NCBI GenBank assembly: GCA_016218825.1
Contig: JACRCV010000075.1
Span: 230,358-283,290, forward strand
From: Deltaproteobacteria bacterium
GTDB lineage: Bacteria; Myxococcota; XYA12-FULL-58-9
Direction: 5' to 3'
Length of the DNA stretch: 52,933 bases
In this document: positions 30,637-39,008 of the stretch, piece by piece
How positions within the stretch are numbered: the stretch's first letter is position 1
Layout: each line of letters opens with the position of its first letter
Program-made: the position numbers and the translations under genes
Notes under the pieces: generated by a model
The model's database searches: none
Told to the model about the DNA's origin: nothing
Seen by the model: the letters and a program-made list of their open reading frames with translations, nothing else

Positions 30637-30813
30637 CTACTCCACCAGCGTCAACTGTCCGGGGAGCTTGTCGGCGTGCGCCTTGAGCACCAGATCGATG
30701 CCTTCGCGGATGTACTCGGCGATCGGGACCTTGGTCCGGGCGTGCAGCTGCTTCAGTCTCTCCGCCTGGGCCTTGGTGATGTAGACGGTGGTGGAAACCT
30801 TCTTCTCTGCCAA
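30637..30813 (-). CDS. Small ribbon-helix-helix protein
   Basis: A 58-residue gene, short enough to be missed. The N-terminal strand is KKVSTTVYITKAQ, followed by two helices with ERLKQLHARTKVPIAEYIREGIDLVL, the MetJ/Arc layout. The start is TTG 30813, with AAGGAG six bases upstream. The strand residues face DNA in RHH dimers. A good promoter precedes it, and lepA follows after 36 bp. It may autoregulate the operon; that is inference. Confidence 0.85.
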   Translation of the reverse strand: MAEKKVSTTVYITKAQAERLKQLHARTKVPIAEYIREGIDLVLKAHADKLPGQLTLVE

Positions 30814-30845
30814 GGCCCGCTCCTTGATGCCGGCAAACGGTGCCC

Positions 30846-30874
30846 TACATATGGTGCGACGTGGGGTATGTCAA
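30846..30874 (-). promoter_or_regulatory. Promoter of the RHH-lepA-lepB operon
   Basis: On the minus strand, TTGACA (30874-30869), 17-bp spacer and TATGTA (30851-30846). The transcript would start about 25-30 bases before the RHH start codon. Confidence 0.65.
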
Positions 30875-30971
30875 CGCGATACCCGGGACGCCGTGCAGCA
30901 GGCTTGACTTCCGCCTTCGTGTCGCCGAAAAGCAGGACGTGCCGAGTGCGGCACAGGACACGTACACCCCT

Positions 30972-31688
30972 ATGATCCGACCTCTCCTGTTGTTCGTGTG
31001 CGCCTCCCTGATCGCGGCTTGTGGTCCGGATCGGAAGGCCGCGCCGCCGCCCGCGCCCACCGTGCAGCCGCCCGCCACCGGCGCCAACGAGGATCGCGAG
31101 GCCTACGCCAAGAAAGAGGGCCTGGTCCTGAAGCAGTTCGATCTGAACCGCGACGGCCAGCCGGACGTGTTCAAGTACTACCGCGAGGTCGAGGATCCGA
31201 AGAACCCGGGCAACAAGCTCGAGCAGCTCTCGCGCAAGGATCTGGACATCAACCACGACGGCAAGATCGACATCGTCCGGTTCTACGACGCCAAGGGCGA
31301 GCTCACCGAAGAGCGCGTCGACCTCGACTTCGACGGCCGCTTCGACAGCGTCACCTTCCTCGCGAACGGCGTCCCGGCGCGGCAAGAGATCGATCTGAGC
31401 TACGACGGCAAACCCGAGGTCACCAAGTACTTCGACGACGGCAAGCTCACGCGCATCGAGGCGGACCGCAACAGCGACGGCCAGATCGACACCTGGGAGT
31501 ACTACGTGAACGGCGAGCTCGACCGCATCGGCACCGACGCCGATCTCGACGGCCAGGCCGACAGCTGGGAGCGCAAGAAGGCGCCGGACGCGAGCACCGC
31601 CCCGCCTGCCGCTGCTCCGGCTCCCGCTCCGGGCAAGGCCGCCGAGCCCAGCGCCGCGGCGCCCTCGGCGCCGGCCAAGACTCCCTGA
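30972..31688 (+). CDS. Lipoprotein with six EF-hand-like Asp/Gly repeats
   Basis: A 238-residue protein with a lipobox signal peptide (LIAAC, Cys16). Six calcium-loop-like motifs follow at about 20-residue spacing: DLNRDGQPD, DINHDGKID, DLDFDGRFD, DLSYDGKPE, DRNSDGQID and DADLDGQAD. The repeats alternate with aromatic strand segments such as VFKYYRE and TWEYYVNG, like dockerin or thrombospondin-3-type loops. The tail is Ala/Pro-rich. Probably an outer-membrane, calcium-binding structural protein. ATG 30972 is the only start giving the signal peptide. Confidence 0.85.
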   Translation: MIRPLLLFVCASLIAACGPDRKAAPPPAPTVQPPATGANEDREAYAKKEGLVLKQFDLNRDGQPDVFKYYREVEDPKNPGNKLEQLSRKDLDINHDGKIDIVRFYDAKGELTEERVDLDFDGRFDSVTFLANGVPARQEIDLSYDGKPEVTKYFDDGKLTRIEADRNSDGQIDTWEYYVNGELDRIGTDADLDGQADSWERKKAPDASTAPPAAAPAPAPGKAAEPSAAAPSAPAKTP

Positions 31689-31737
31689 TTCGTCGATGCC
31701 TGCGGCCGCTCGGCGGCGCGCGGCGTCGAGCGGCGAT

Positions 31738-32379
31738 CTACTCGGTCTTCAACACCCACGCGGCGATGTCGGCGGCCGCGAGGATCTGCTTGGCGCGGCC
31801 GGCCTCCGCCTCGGTGCGGAAGCGGCCGAGCCGAACTCGGTACCACGTCCCCTTGCCCTGGATCTCGGCCTTGACGACGAAGGGCGTGAAGCCCTTGCGC
31901 TTCAGCGCCGCCATGTAGGCCGAGGCCTCGACCATCGATTGATACGCCGAGACCTGCACCGTGTAGTCGCCGCTCGCGGCCGGGCCCGCCGCCAGCGCCG
32001 CGCGGACCTCGGCGTCGGCGTCGGGCACGGCGGCGGCCTTGGGCTCGGCCGCGGCTGCCGGCGGTGGCGCGGCCGGCGCCATCTTTGGTGGCGTCGGCGC
32101 GGCGGCGGGAGCCGGAGCCGCGGTCCCCGGAGCCGCGGGCTTCGATGGAGCCGCGGGCTTCGCGGGGGGCGGTTGCTTCGCGGTCGCGGTGAGCTTGTCG
32201 TAGAAGGTCAGACGGTCGTGCATCTCGCCGGCGGCGTCGGCGCGCGCCACCGGATCCTCCCCTGCGGTCGGGTCGTGAAACATCGCCGCCCGCCGGCCGA
32301 CCACGACCCCGAGCGCGAACGCCAGGCCCAGGGCCATCAGGGCGCCGAGGGTCAGCCAGACGACATGGGCACGCTCCAC
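31738..32379 (-). CDS. SPOR-domain membrane protein
   Basis: A 213-residue protein with one N-terminal membrane segment (about residues 6-26), a Pro/Ala linker (about 65-130) and a C-terminal SPOR domain (YTVQVSAYQSMVEASAYM ... GTWYRVRLGRFRTEAEA). SPOR domains bind denuded peptidoglycan at division sites, as in FtsN. The start is GTG 32379, with GGAGG upstream, 20 bp after argS on the same strand. argS next to a SPOR gene is a common layout. Confidence 0.9.
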   Translation of the reverse strand: MERAHVVWLTLGALMALGLAFALGVVVGRRAAMFHDPTAGEDPVARADAAGEMHDRLTFYDKLTATAKQPPPAKPAAPSKPAAPGTAAPAPAAAPTPPKMAPAAPPPAAAAEPKAAAVPDADAEVRAALAAGPAASGDYTVQVSAYQSMVEASAYMAALKRKGFTPFVVKAEIQGKGTWYRVRLGRFRTEAEAGRAKQILAAADIAAWVLKTE

Positions 32380-32399
32380 TTCAGACCTCCGGCGCGCGA

Positions 32400-34121
32400 T
32401 CAGGCGTCGGCCGCATCGGCGTCGGCCGCGGCCATCTGCTCCGGCGCCTCGACGCCGAGGATGCCGAGCAGCGCCGCGAGCGCCAGGCGCAGCGCCTGGC
32501 ACAACAACAGCCGGGCGCGCGTCTTCTGCGGATCGTCGCTGATGACCTTCTCGCTGTTCTTGTACAGGGTGTAGTAGCTGTGGAACTGGCCGATCAGATC
32601 CTGGACGTAGTGGACGATCAGGTGCGGCTCGCACAAGTCGGCGGCCGCGGCGACGACCTCCGGGGCCCGCACCAGGGTCTTCACCATCTGCAGCTCTTCC
32701 GGCAGCGCCAGCGCGTCGAGGGCCCCGGGTGCCAAGGTCGGCGCCGGAATGCCCTGGGCCGCGGCGCGCCTGGCGATCGAGCACATCCGCGCGTGCCCCA
32801 TCTGCGCGTAGTACACCGGGTTGTCGAGCGACTTCTTGGTGGCGAGCTCGATGTCGAAGTCGAGCTGCGCGTCGGAGCGCCGCATCACGAAGAAATAGCG
32901 GGTCGCGTCGCGCCCGGCCTCCCGCACCACCTCGTCGAGCCAGACCGCGGTCCCGAGGCGCTTGCCCATGCGGACGCTCTCGCCGCCGCGCGACAGGCTG
33001 ACCATCTGCACCAGCACGACCTTGAGCGCCGCCGGATCGTGGCCGAGCGCCTGCATCCCGGCCCTGACGCGCGCCACGTAGCCGCCGTGGTCGGCGCCCC
33101 AGACGTTCACCAGGCGCTTGAAGCCGCGCCGCATCTTGTCGTCGTGGTAGGCGATGTCGGTCGCGAAGTAGGTCGGCCGCGAGTCTTCGCGCACCACGAC
33201 GCGGTCCTTGTCGTCGCCGAACGCGGTGCTCCGAAACCACTTCTTGCCGTCCTCGGTGAACACGTGGCCCCCGGCCTCGAGGCGCTCAACGAGGCCGTCC
33301 AAGCCGACGCGCGCCACCAGCTCCTTCTCGCTGGTCCACCGATCGAAGCGGACTCCGAAGGCGTCGAGATCGGCGCGGATCCGTCGCAACATCGCGTCGA
33401 TGCCGCGGTCGCGAAACAGCGTCAGCCAGGCGGCCTCGGGCTGGTCGAGGAAACGGTCGCCGTGCTCGGTCTTGAGCTCGCGGGCGACGTCGATGATGTA
33501 GTCGCCGGGGTAGAAGTCCTCCGGCGGCGCGAAGGCGCGGCCGAAGAGCTCGGCGTAGCGCAGGTGAATCGAGCGCGCCATGATGTCGGTCTGGTTGCCG
33601 AGGTCGTTGATGTAGTACTCGCGGCTGACGTCGTAGCCGGCGGCGTCCAACAGGCCGGCGATCACGTCTCCGGTGACCGCGCCGCGCCCGTGAGCGATGT
33701 GCAGCGGCCCGGTGGGATTGGCGCTGACGAACTCGACCAGGACCCGCTCCCTCTTGCCGTGGTCGCTGCGGACGAAGGTCTCTCCGGCCTGCAGCACGTG
33801 GGCGAGCGCCTCGAGCCACGCCGCCTTGGCGACGAACAGGTTCAAGAACCCCGGCCCGGCGACCTCGATCTTCTCGAGCAGGCCACCGGCGTCGCCGAGT
33901 GCTCGCTTCAGGGCCTCGGCGATGTCGCGTGGCTTCTTCTTCGCACTCTTCGCCAGCGCCAGCGCGATCGGGGTGGCGTAGTCGCCGTGCGCCGCGCTCT
34001 TCGGCGGCACCAGCTCTACGGCCGGGAGCGCGCCGGTCACGAGCCCGTCTTTGGCCAAGGCCGCGAGCGCCCGCTCGACGTGCGCCGTCACGCGCTCTCG
34101 AATACTGGTTTGGCTTGCCAT
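32400..34121 (-). CDS. argS: Arginyl-tRNA synthetase
   Basis: A class I synthetase of 573 residues. The N-terminal tRNA-binding domain precedes VSANPTGPLHIAHGRGA, where HIAH is the HIGH motif. KMSK is replaced by RMGKRLG, a form seen in many ArgRS. The C-terminal anticodon-binding helical domain contains VHYVQDLIGQFHSYYTLY. ATG 34121 was chosen because the longer frame runs into the tRNA gene. The tRNA-Val gene lies 43 bp upstream on the same strand. Confidence 0.97.
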   Translation of the reverse strand: MASQTSIRERVTAHVERALAALAKDGLVTGALPAVELVPPKSAAHGDYATPIALALAKSAKKKPRDIAEALKRALGDAGGLLEKIEVAGPGFLNLFVAKAAWLEALAHVLQAGETFVRSDHGKRERVLVEFVSANPTGPLHIAHGRGAVTGDVIAGLLDAAGYDVSREYYINDLGNQTDIMARSIHLRYAELFGRAFAPPEDFYPGDYIIDVARELKTEHGDRFLDQPEAAWLTLFRDRGIDAMLRRIRADLDAFGVRFDRWTSEKELVARVGLDGLVERLEAGGHVFTEDGKKWFRSTAFGDDKDRVVVREDSRPTYFATDIAYHDDKMRRGFKRLVNVWGADHGGYVARVRAGMQALGHDPAALKVVLVQMVSLSRGGESVRMGKRLGTAVWLDEVVREAGRDATRYFFVMRRSDAQLDFDIELATKKSLDNPVYYAQMGHARMCSIARRAAAQGIPAPTLAPGALDALALPEELQMVKTLVRAPEVVAAAADLCEPHLIVHYVQDLIGQFHSYYTLYKNSEKVISDDPQKTRARLLLCQALRLALAALLGILGVEAPEQMAAADADAADA

Positions 34122-34164
34122 CTGAGTTGCCGGGGCGCCGGCTGCACCCCAATCGAAGGACTGA

Positions 34165-34239
34165 TGGTGGGCGCTACTGGGTTCGAACCAGTGACTTCCA
34201 CCGTGTGAGGATGGCACTCTGCCGCTGAGTTAAGCGCCC
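34165..34239 (-). tRNA. tRNA-Val (anticodon CAC), CCA encoded
   Basis: On the minus strand the 75 bases fold as a cloverleaf. The acceptor stem is GGGCGCT/AGCGCCC and the D stem ACTC/GAGT. The anticodon stem is CCATC/GGTGG with loop CTCACAC, giving anticodon CAC. The T stem is ACTGG/CCAGT with TTCGAAC, and CCA is encoded. CAC decodes GUG. Confidence 0.95.
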
Positions 34240-34253
34240 AAGCAGCCGCCTTT

Positions 34254-34279
34254 TCTATACAAACGGCCGGAACAGTCAA
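34254..34279 (-). promoter_or_regulatory. Weak candidate promoter for tRNA-Val
   Basis: On the minus strand, TTGACT (34279-34274) and TATAGA (34259-34254) are good boxes but only 14 bp apart. An alternative -10, TAGAAA, gives 16 bp. The region is AT-richer than its surroundings. Confidence 0.35.
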
Positions 34280-34297
34280 GGGCCTCGAGCAACTACC

Positions 34298-34319
34298 CCA
34301 GGGCAATCGACCGCCCTGG
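34298..34319 (-). terminator. Hairpin after the coiled-coil lipoprotein gene, possible terminator
   Basis: CCAGGGC (34298-34304) and GCCCTGG (34313-34319) form a perfect 7-bp stem 15 bp downstream of the lipoprotein stop codon. No T tract follows on the minus strand. Confidence 0.35.
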
Positions 34320-34333
34320 CAACTACCTGGCAG

Positions 34334-34999
34334 CTATCTGGCCTTCCCGCCTCGCCCCTTCTTGCCGCCCTTGGCGGCGCGCGGGCTGTCGCTGCCGGAG
34401 CCGATCCCCATCTGCCCCATCGTCGCCTGCACCCGATCGACCGCGACCTCGATCTGGCGTGACACCTGCGCCAGGCTCGTCAACAGATCGGCCTGCTCGA
34501 GCGCCGTCCCCTCTTTGCCGGCGACGGCGCGCTCCTTCAAGGCCACGACCGCCTCCCGCTGCGCCATCGCGTCCTCTTCGTCCACCGCGTCCAACGTTGC
34601 GATCACCGCCTTGGTCTGGCTCTCGATCTTCTGGCGCTCGGCGTCCAGGGCTTGGCGTCGTTCGGCGATCTGGACCTGCTCCTGCCGCAGGCGCTCCTGC
34701 TCCCGCTGGATCGCGGCGCGCTGTGCCGCCACCGCCTCGGCGCTGCCGCCGCTGCCGGTCTCGAGCTCTTGTCGTTGGCGCTCGAGCGCCGTTTGCGCCA
34801 GCGTCAGCTTCTCCTTGCGCTTGTTGACCTCGGCCTCGGCGGCCGAGAGCTGCTCGCTGCCGGCGCTGACCGCGACCTTCAGGACCGCGTCGTCGGCCGC
34901 GGCGCCGCGCTCCTTGCAGGCGGAGCCGGCGAACGCCAGCGTTGCCGCCACGACCCACCGCGAACGCCTCGACGCCTGACCGTGATGTGGTGTCGACAA
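34334..34999 (-). CDS. Coiled-coil lipoprotein
   Basis: A 221-residue protein. TTG 34999 is 6-7 bases after GGAGG and gives a signal peptide with lipobox FAGSAC. The mature part is a long coiled coil rich in Glu, Gln, Arg and Ala (about 50-150), then helices ending in a Gly/Lys-rich tail (KGGKKGRGGK). It is the last gene of a four-gene minus-strand envelope cluster (LPP20, FlgT-like, FecR, this). No enzyme motif is visible. Function unknown. Confidence 0.75.
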   Translation of the reverse strand: MSTPHHGQASRRSRWVVAATLAFAGSACKERGAAADDAVLKVAVSAGSEQLSAAEAEVNKRKEKLTLAQTALERQRQELETGSGGSAEAVAAQRAAIQREQERLRQEQVQIAERRQALDAERQKIESQTKAVIATLDAVDEEDAMAQREAVVALKERAVAGKEGTALEQADLLTSLAQVSRQIEVAVDRVQATMGQMGIGSGSDSPRAAKGGKKGRGGKAR

Positions 35000-35099
35000 C
35001 GAAAGCCTCCGTGCGTAGAACCAGACCAGACGGAGCTTACTGCGACCGCGAGGCGGTCGCCACAAACCGGCAACGGCGACCTTCAGGGAGCGGCGGGCG

Positions 35100-35864
35100 C
35101 TACTCGTTCAACCCGGCGACCTTGTCGCGTTCGCCGTTCCAGGCTTCCCAGTCGTCCTTGCCCGGCTCGGCCATCGCGAAGCTCGCGGGCGGCTGCATGT
35201 CGCCGTTCGCCGCCACCGTGACCATCTGCATCGCCCCGGCGACCAGCTCCTCCCACTGGTTCTTGCTCACCTCTTGCGGCCCGGCGACCTCGACCCGATT
35301 CGCCTTGGTGTGGCCTTTGACCGCGTAGATCGGCTGGTTGGAGACCAACACCTGCCCCGAGTAGACCTTGACGGTCGTCTGGCCGCCGGCCTCCTTCGCC
35401 GCGGTGAACCGGGTGCCGCGCACGCCGGCGACCGCGTTGCCGGTGTTGACCTCGAACTTCGACTCGGTGCTGAGCAGCTTGGTCACCGAGGCCCACAGCC
35501 GGCCGATCACCAGCTTCGCCTTCACGGTCTTCGTGGCCTTCTTCTTCGAGAAGTCCATCTTCTCGAGGTTCAGCTCCGAGTTGGCCGCGAGCCTGAGCTT
35601 GCTGCCGTCGGCGAGCGTCGCCTCGAGCCGGGCGTCGTCGCCGGTCTTCAGCCGGTCGCCCTGGAACACCGAGGCCTTCTCCTGCAGCTGCGACCACTTG
35701 TCGACGCTGCCCCGGGCGCGCTGCGCCGGGCCCTGGAGGTAGCTCACCGTGCCGATGGTCTGATCGGCGGCTTCGGCATCGCCACGGGCGATCCACAGCG
35801 CGGCCGCGGCGGCGGCAGACGCGAGCACGAACACTGCCGCATAGCGGCTGGAATAGTTGCGCAC
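35100..35864 (-). CDS. FecR-domain exported protein
   Basis: A 254-residue protein with an N-terminal hydrophobic segment (VFVLASAAAAAALWIA) and a FecR domain. This includes WSQLQEKASVFQGDRLKTGDDA, LADGSKLRLAANSEL, VNTGNAVAGVRGTRF and TTVKVYSGQVLV. The classic FecR is a transmembrane anti-sigma regulator, but here no sigma-factor gene is nearby and the domain faces outward, so a structural or peptidoglycan/ligand-binding role is more likely. It begins 11 bp after the FlgT-like gene. Confidence 0.85.
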   Translation of the reverse strand: MRNYSSRYAAVFVLASAAAAAALWIARGDAEAADQTIGTVSYLQGPAQRARGSVDKWSQLQEKASVFQGDRLKTGDDARLEATLADGSKLRLAANSELNLEKMDFSKKKATKTVKAKLVIGRLWASVTKLLSTESKFEVNTGNAVAGVRGTRFTAAKEAGGQTTVKVYSGQVLVSNQPIYAVKGHTKANRVEVAGPQEVSKNQWEELVAGAMQMVTVAANGDMQPPASFAMAEPGKDDWEAWNGERDKVAGLNE

Positions 35865-35875
35865 GGCGCCCTCCT

Positions 35876-37063
35876 CTACTTCATCGACGCTTTGACGGTG
35901 TCGGCGGTGAACTCGTCGATCTCGAGCTTGAAGCCCGGGAACTTCTTGCCCTCGAGCTCGTCCGCCAGATCCTGGGCGGTGCCCTTGATGTCGACCTCGA
36001 ACTCCGCCACCTTGGCCTTGTAGGACCGCTGCCGCACCGACTCCACGCCGCGCACCTGCTCCTTGATCACGTTCGCCAGCGCCTTCAGGTCACGGGACTG
36101 CCGCACGTTGGTGACCGTCAGGTTGATGCTCGCGGCGCCGTGCACGTCCTGCTGCCACTGCGCCAGCATCTTCGCCAAGAGGTCGGTCCCGGCCTTCTTC
36201 GCCGCCTCCTGCAGGGCCTTCATACCGCCGGTCTGGGCGTTGATGTGCCCGGTGGTCGCGGACTGCGTCGAGGTCGCGATGACGCGCGCGGTGTCGAGGT
36301 TCAAGACCCGCAGCGAGACGTCGGCGCGGATCGACAACATCGGGGTGCCGAAGGTCGCGCCCTGGTTCGTCGCCACCGCCTTGCCGAAGATCACGACGTC
36401 GGCGCCGGTGCCGACCGCGGCTTCCTTGACCGCGTCGGCCGACGGCTCGCCGGTCGAGAACGCCGGGCCGACCTTGATCTTGCCGGCCAAGGCCTGCCGA
36501 TCGACGAAGCGGAAGCCCTTGGCGAGCCAGGCCTCCATGAAGGCGTTCTCGAACGAGTCGAGGTTCGACTGCCAGCGGATCTCGGCGTTCGGATCGCCGA
36601 CGTTCTGCTCGGCCACCATCACCAGGAGGCGCGGCAGACCCTTCGCCGACAACAGCGACTTGATGCCCTCGACGTCCTTGGCGACGTCGCCGGCGGCCAC
36701 CTTGGCCTCGACCTTCACCTCGTAGATCGGGTTCTTGTCGTCCCCCTTCTTCTCCGAGACAATCTTGTAGCTCTTGATGTAGCCGACCGCCTTGCTGAGG
36801 ATCTTGTCGCTCACCAGCTCGTAGTTGACGGTCAGCGACTCGGCCGAGATCATCGTGCCGACGGCCTGCTCCACCGCCTTGCGCTGCGCGTCGGCGATCG
36901 CCTTGTCACGGGCCGACACCTGGTCGCCGTTCAGGATCGCCGCCTGGCCGACCGCGGTGACGTCCTTCTCGCCGTCCGCGGCCCTGAGCACCGCCGGCGC
37001 GCCGAGAACCACGGCGCCGATCGCGGCCGCCTGCAACCATTCCCCAATCACCTTGCGCTTCAT
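35876..37063 (-). CDS. Exported FlgT/LPP20-like protein
   Basis: A 395-residue exported protein (signal peptide ending APAVLRAADG). The N-terminal region has the flagellar-assembly-T-like motif AVGQAAILNGDQVSARDKAI followed by AQRKAVEQAVGTMI. A middle domain (about 140-270) resembles the periplasmic TolB-like segment (ADVVIFGKAVA). ATG 37063 has GGGAGG before it. FlgT makes the H ring of the Vibrio flagellar motor, but no flagellar gene is in view, so an envelope role independent of flagella is possible. Confidence 0.75.
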   Translation of the reverse strand: MKRKVIGEWLQAAAIGAVVLGAPAVLRAADGEKDVTAVGQAAILNGDQVSARDKAIADAQRKAVEQAVGTMISAESLTVNYELVSDKILSKAVGYIKSYKIVSEKKGDDKNPIYEVKVEAKVAAGDVAKDVEGIKSLLSAKGLPRLLVMVAEQNVGDPNAEIRWQSNLDSFENAFMEAWLAKGFRFVDRQALAGKIKVGPAFSTGEPSADAVKEAAVGTGADVVIFGKAVATNQGATFGTPMLSIRADVSLRVLNLDTARVIATSTQSATTGHINAQTGGMKALQEAAKKAGTDLLAKMLAQWQQDVHGAASINLTVTNVRQSRDLKALANVIKEQVRGVESVRQRSYKAKVAEFEVDIKGTAQDLADELEGKKFPGFKLEIDEFTADTVKASMK

Positions 37064-37131
37064 GGAAACCTCCCAAAGAGCGCGCCCGCGAGCTGTGCTG
37101 CGGATCACGCGCTCCTGCTCCTCGCGTGCAA

Positions 37132-37929
37132 TCAGTCGGTAACGATGATCAACTTCGCGTCCGCCAGCACCCCGGCGAGCTTCGCGATCTTGGCCGCGTC
37201 GTCGGCCGAGAGCACGAGGTCCGATCCGCCGGCCTGTGCCAGCTTCGCGGCCCGCACGATCAAGGGCTTGTCGGTGACCCGGTTGTCCTTCATCGCGCCG
37301 TCGAGGCTGCCGGTGTAGCCGGCGATGCCGTGCTTGTTCACCGCGTCCTTGGTGACGATGGCCGCCGAGTAGATCTCCTTGCCGGCGTCGTCCAGCAGGC
37401 GCGGCGCCAGGGCCGGCATCACCCCCAGGCCCTTGGCGTTGACGATCACCCCGGTGACCCCGCCCGGATCGGGCGCCGGCGTCGCCGCCGCGGTGGAGCT
37501 CTGCGGCAAGAGCGCCGCGGTGAGCACGCCGTCCAACGGCACCTGGACGATGACGTCGACGCCGCCGTCGGAGTAGTACTTGGTGTCGAGCACCTTGAAG
37601 TCCTTGACGATCCCTTCGACCCGCGCCTTGACCTCGGGCTGCTCCTCCATCGCCTTGCCCGCGGTCTTGTTGCTGCTGACGCGGACGCCCTTGACCGCCT
37701 CGAGGATGTTGCGCAGCGCGTCCATCTTGGCCGCCCGCTCGGCGCCGAGCCGGGCCACGGCGACGTTGCCGGCCTTCAGGTTCGGAGCGCCGCTGCCGGT
37801 CGCGGTGACCGTCTTCGCGGTGTAGTCGATCTTGCCGTGCCCCACCGCGGCCGCGCCGTCCCCGGCGAGCGCCGAGCCCGCCCAAAGCGCGACAACTCCG
37901 CTGATCCCAATCCTTGCCCTGTTTCTCAT
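37132..37929 (-). CDS. LPP20-family exported protein
   Basis: A 265-residue protein with signal peptide (VVALWAGSALAGDG); there is no lipobox Cys, so it is secreted rather than lipidated. The family core is TVTATGSGAPNLKAGNVAVARLGAERAAKMDALRNIL..., with VDVIVQVPLDG at the end of the domain. AAAGGAGG precedes ATG 37929. LPP20 proteins include FlgP of Vibrio. As first gene of the LPP20-FlgT-FecR cluster it probably shares one transcript with them. Confidence 0.85.
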   Translation of the reverse strand: MRNRARIGISGVVALWAGSALAGDGAAAVGHGKIDYTAKTVTATGSGAPNLKAGNVAVARLGAERAAKMDALRNILEAVKGVRVSSNKTAGKAMEEQPEVKARVEGIVKDFKVLDTKYYSDGGVDVIVQVPLDGVLTAALLPQSSTAAATPAPDPGGVTGVIVNAKGLGVMPALAPRLLDDAGKEIYSAAIVTKDAVNKHGIAGYTGSLDGAMKDNRVTDKPLIVRAAKLAQAGGSDLVLSADDAAKIAKLAGVLADAKLIIVTD

Positions 37930-38016
37930 GTTCCCGATTCCTCCTTTACTCGCGTGCGTGCAATCGCTTGGACGTTCCAGTGAACGGCGAAATTCTAGCG
38001 TCGACGGCGAATTCCC

Positions 38017-39006
38017 CTAGGTGGGGGGTGCGGTGGGTGCAACGACCACCCGGTTCCGACCCTCCTGCTTGGCGGTATACATGGCGCGGTCCGCCGCTGC
38101 CAAGAGGTCAGAGGCCTCTGAAAAACCGGGCGGATGGGTGAGGGTCGCGACGCCGATGGAGACCGTCATCGGGACCGGGGTGCCGACGTGCGCCAGCCGG
38201 GTCTCTTCGATCATGGTGCGAATGGCGTTGGCCAGCGCCAGCGCGCCCTCGGTGGTGATGCGCTGCAGCACGATGCCGAACTCCTCGCCGCCGAGCCGCG
38301 CCAGGATGTCTTCCTTGCGCAGGCGTCCTTTGATCAGCGTCGCGACGGCCTTCAGGATTTGATCCCCGGCCAGCTGGCCGTGGGCGTCGTTGACCTCTTT
38401 GATCCGGTCGAGCTCGAGGATCACGACGCTGAGCGCCTCCCTGTGCCGGATCGCCAGACGAAAGTCGCCCTCGAGGTGCTGGTCGAAGTAACGGCGGTTG
38501 AAGACCTCGGTCGTCGGATCGCGGGTCCCGGCCTCGTAGAGCTGCGCGCCGATCTCCTCGCCGGTCGTCGACTGGAAGTCGAGCTTGAAGATCGTGGCCT
38601 TGCCGAGCTGAATGCGGTCGCCGACCACCAGCCGAACGTCCTGAACCCGCTTGCCGTTCACGAAGGTGCCGTTGGTCGAGCCGAGGTCACGGATGCAGGC
38701 GTCGCCGGTGTCGTTGCGGTACAACAGCGCGTGGTAGCGGGAGATCGAGGCGTCGCGGACGCAGAAGTCGGCGTCGTCCGCTCGGCCGATGCGGTACTCG
38801 TTGAGGCGCATCGGGAAGATCTGCCCCATCTGCTGGCCGGAGACGATCACCAGGCACGGCATCGCGTCGTCGGGACGGATGGCCGGCGGCGCCTCGGGAA
38901 CCACGGTGTAGGGTTGGGTCTCGGCGACCTCGTGCCACGTGGGAGTGCCGGCGGGCGCGCTCGGCGCCGACGGCGGTTGTCCGGGGTTGTTGTTGTCGTC
39001 AGTCAC
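38017..39006 (-). CDS. FHA-GGDEF diguanylate cyclase
   Basis: A 329-residue protein: a disordered Pro-rich N-terminus, an FHA domain (IGRADDADFCV, RDLGSTNGTFVNGKRV) that reads phosphothreonine, and a GGDEF domain with active site RLGGEEFGIVL. The RxxD inhibitory site (RKED) is five residues upstream of GGEEF. Several catalytic-domain positions are unusual: DPTTEVFNRR replaces the DxLTGLxNRR consensus and the first metal Asp is Glu (LELDRIKEVND). GTG 39006 follows guaA by two bases with GGGAG inside its end, so it is translationally coupled. Confidence 0.9.
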   Translation of the reverse strand: MTDDNNNPGQPPSAPSAPAGTPTWHEVAETQPYTVVPEAPPAIRPDDAMPCLVIVSGQQMGQIFPMRLNEYRIGRADDADFCVRDASISRYHALLYRNDTGDACIRDLGSTNGTFVNGKRVQDVRLVVGDRIQLGKATIFKLDFQSTTGEEIGAQLYEAGTRDPTTEVFNRRYFDQHLEGDFRLAIRHREALSVVILELDRIKEVNDAHGQLAGDQILKAVATLIKGRLRKEDILARLGGEEFGIVLQRITTEGALALANAIRTMIEETRLAHVGTPVPMTVSIGVATLTHPPGFSEASDLLAAADRAMYTAKQEGRNRVVVAPTAPPT

Positions 39007-39008
39007 AC

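Noticed and set aside
35100-35864. FecR-type anti-sigma regulator
   Set aside because: No ECF sigma or TonB receptor gene is nearby, and the domain follows an export segment instead of a cytoplasmic N-terminus.
38017-39006. Hypr-type GGDEF making cyclic GMP-AMP
   Set aside because: The guanine-reading Asp (in the AGD segment) is kept; Hypr enzymes have Ser there.
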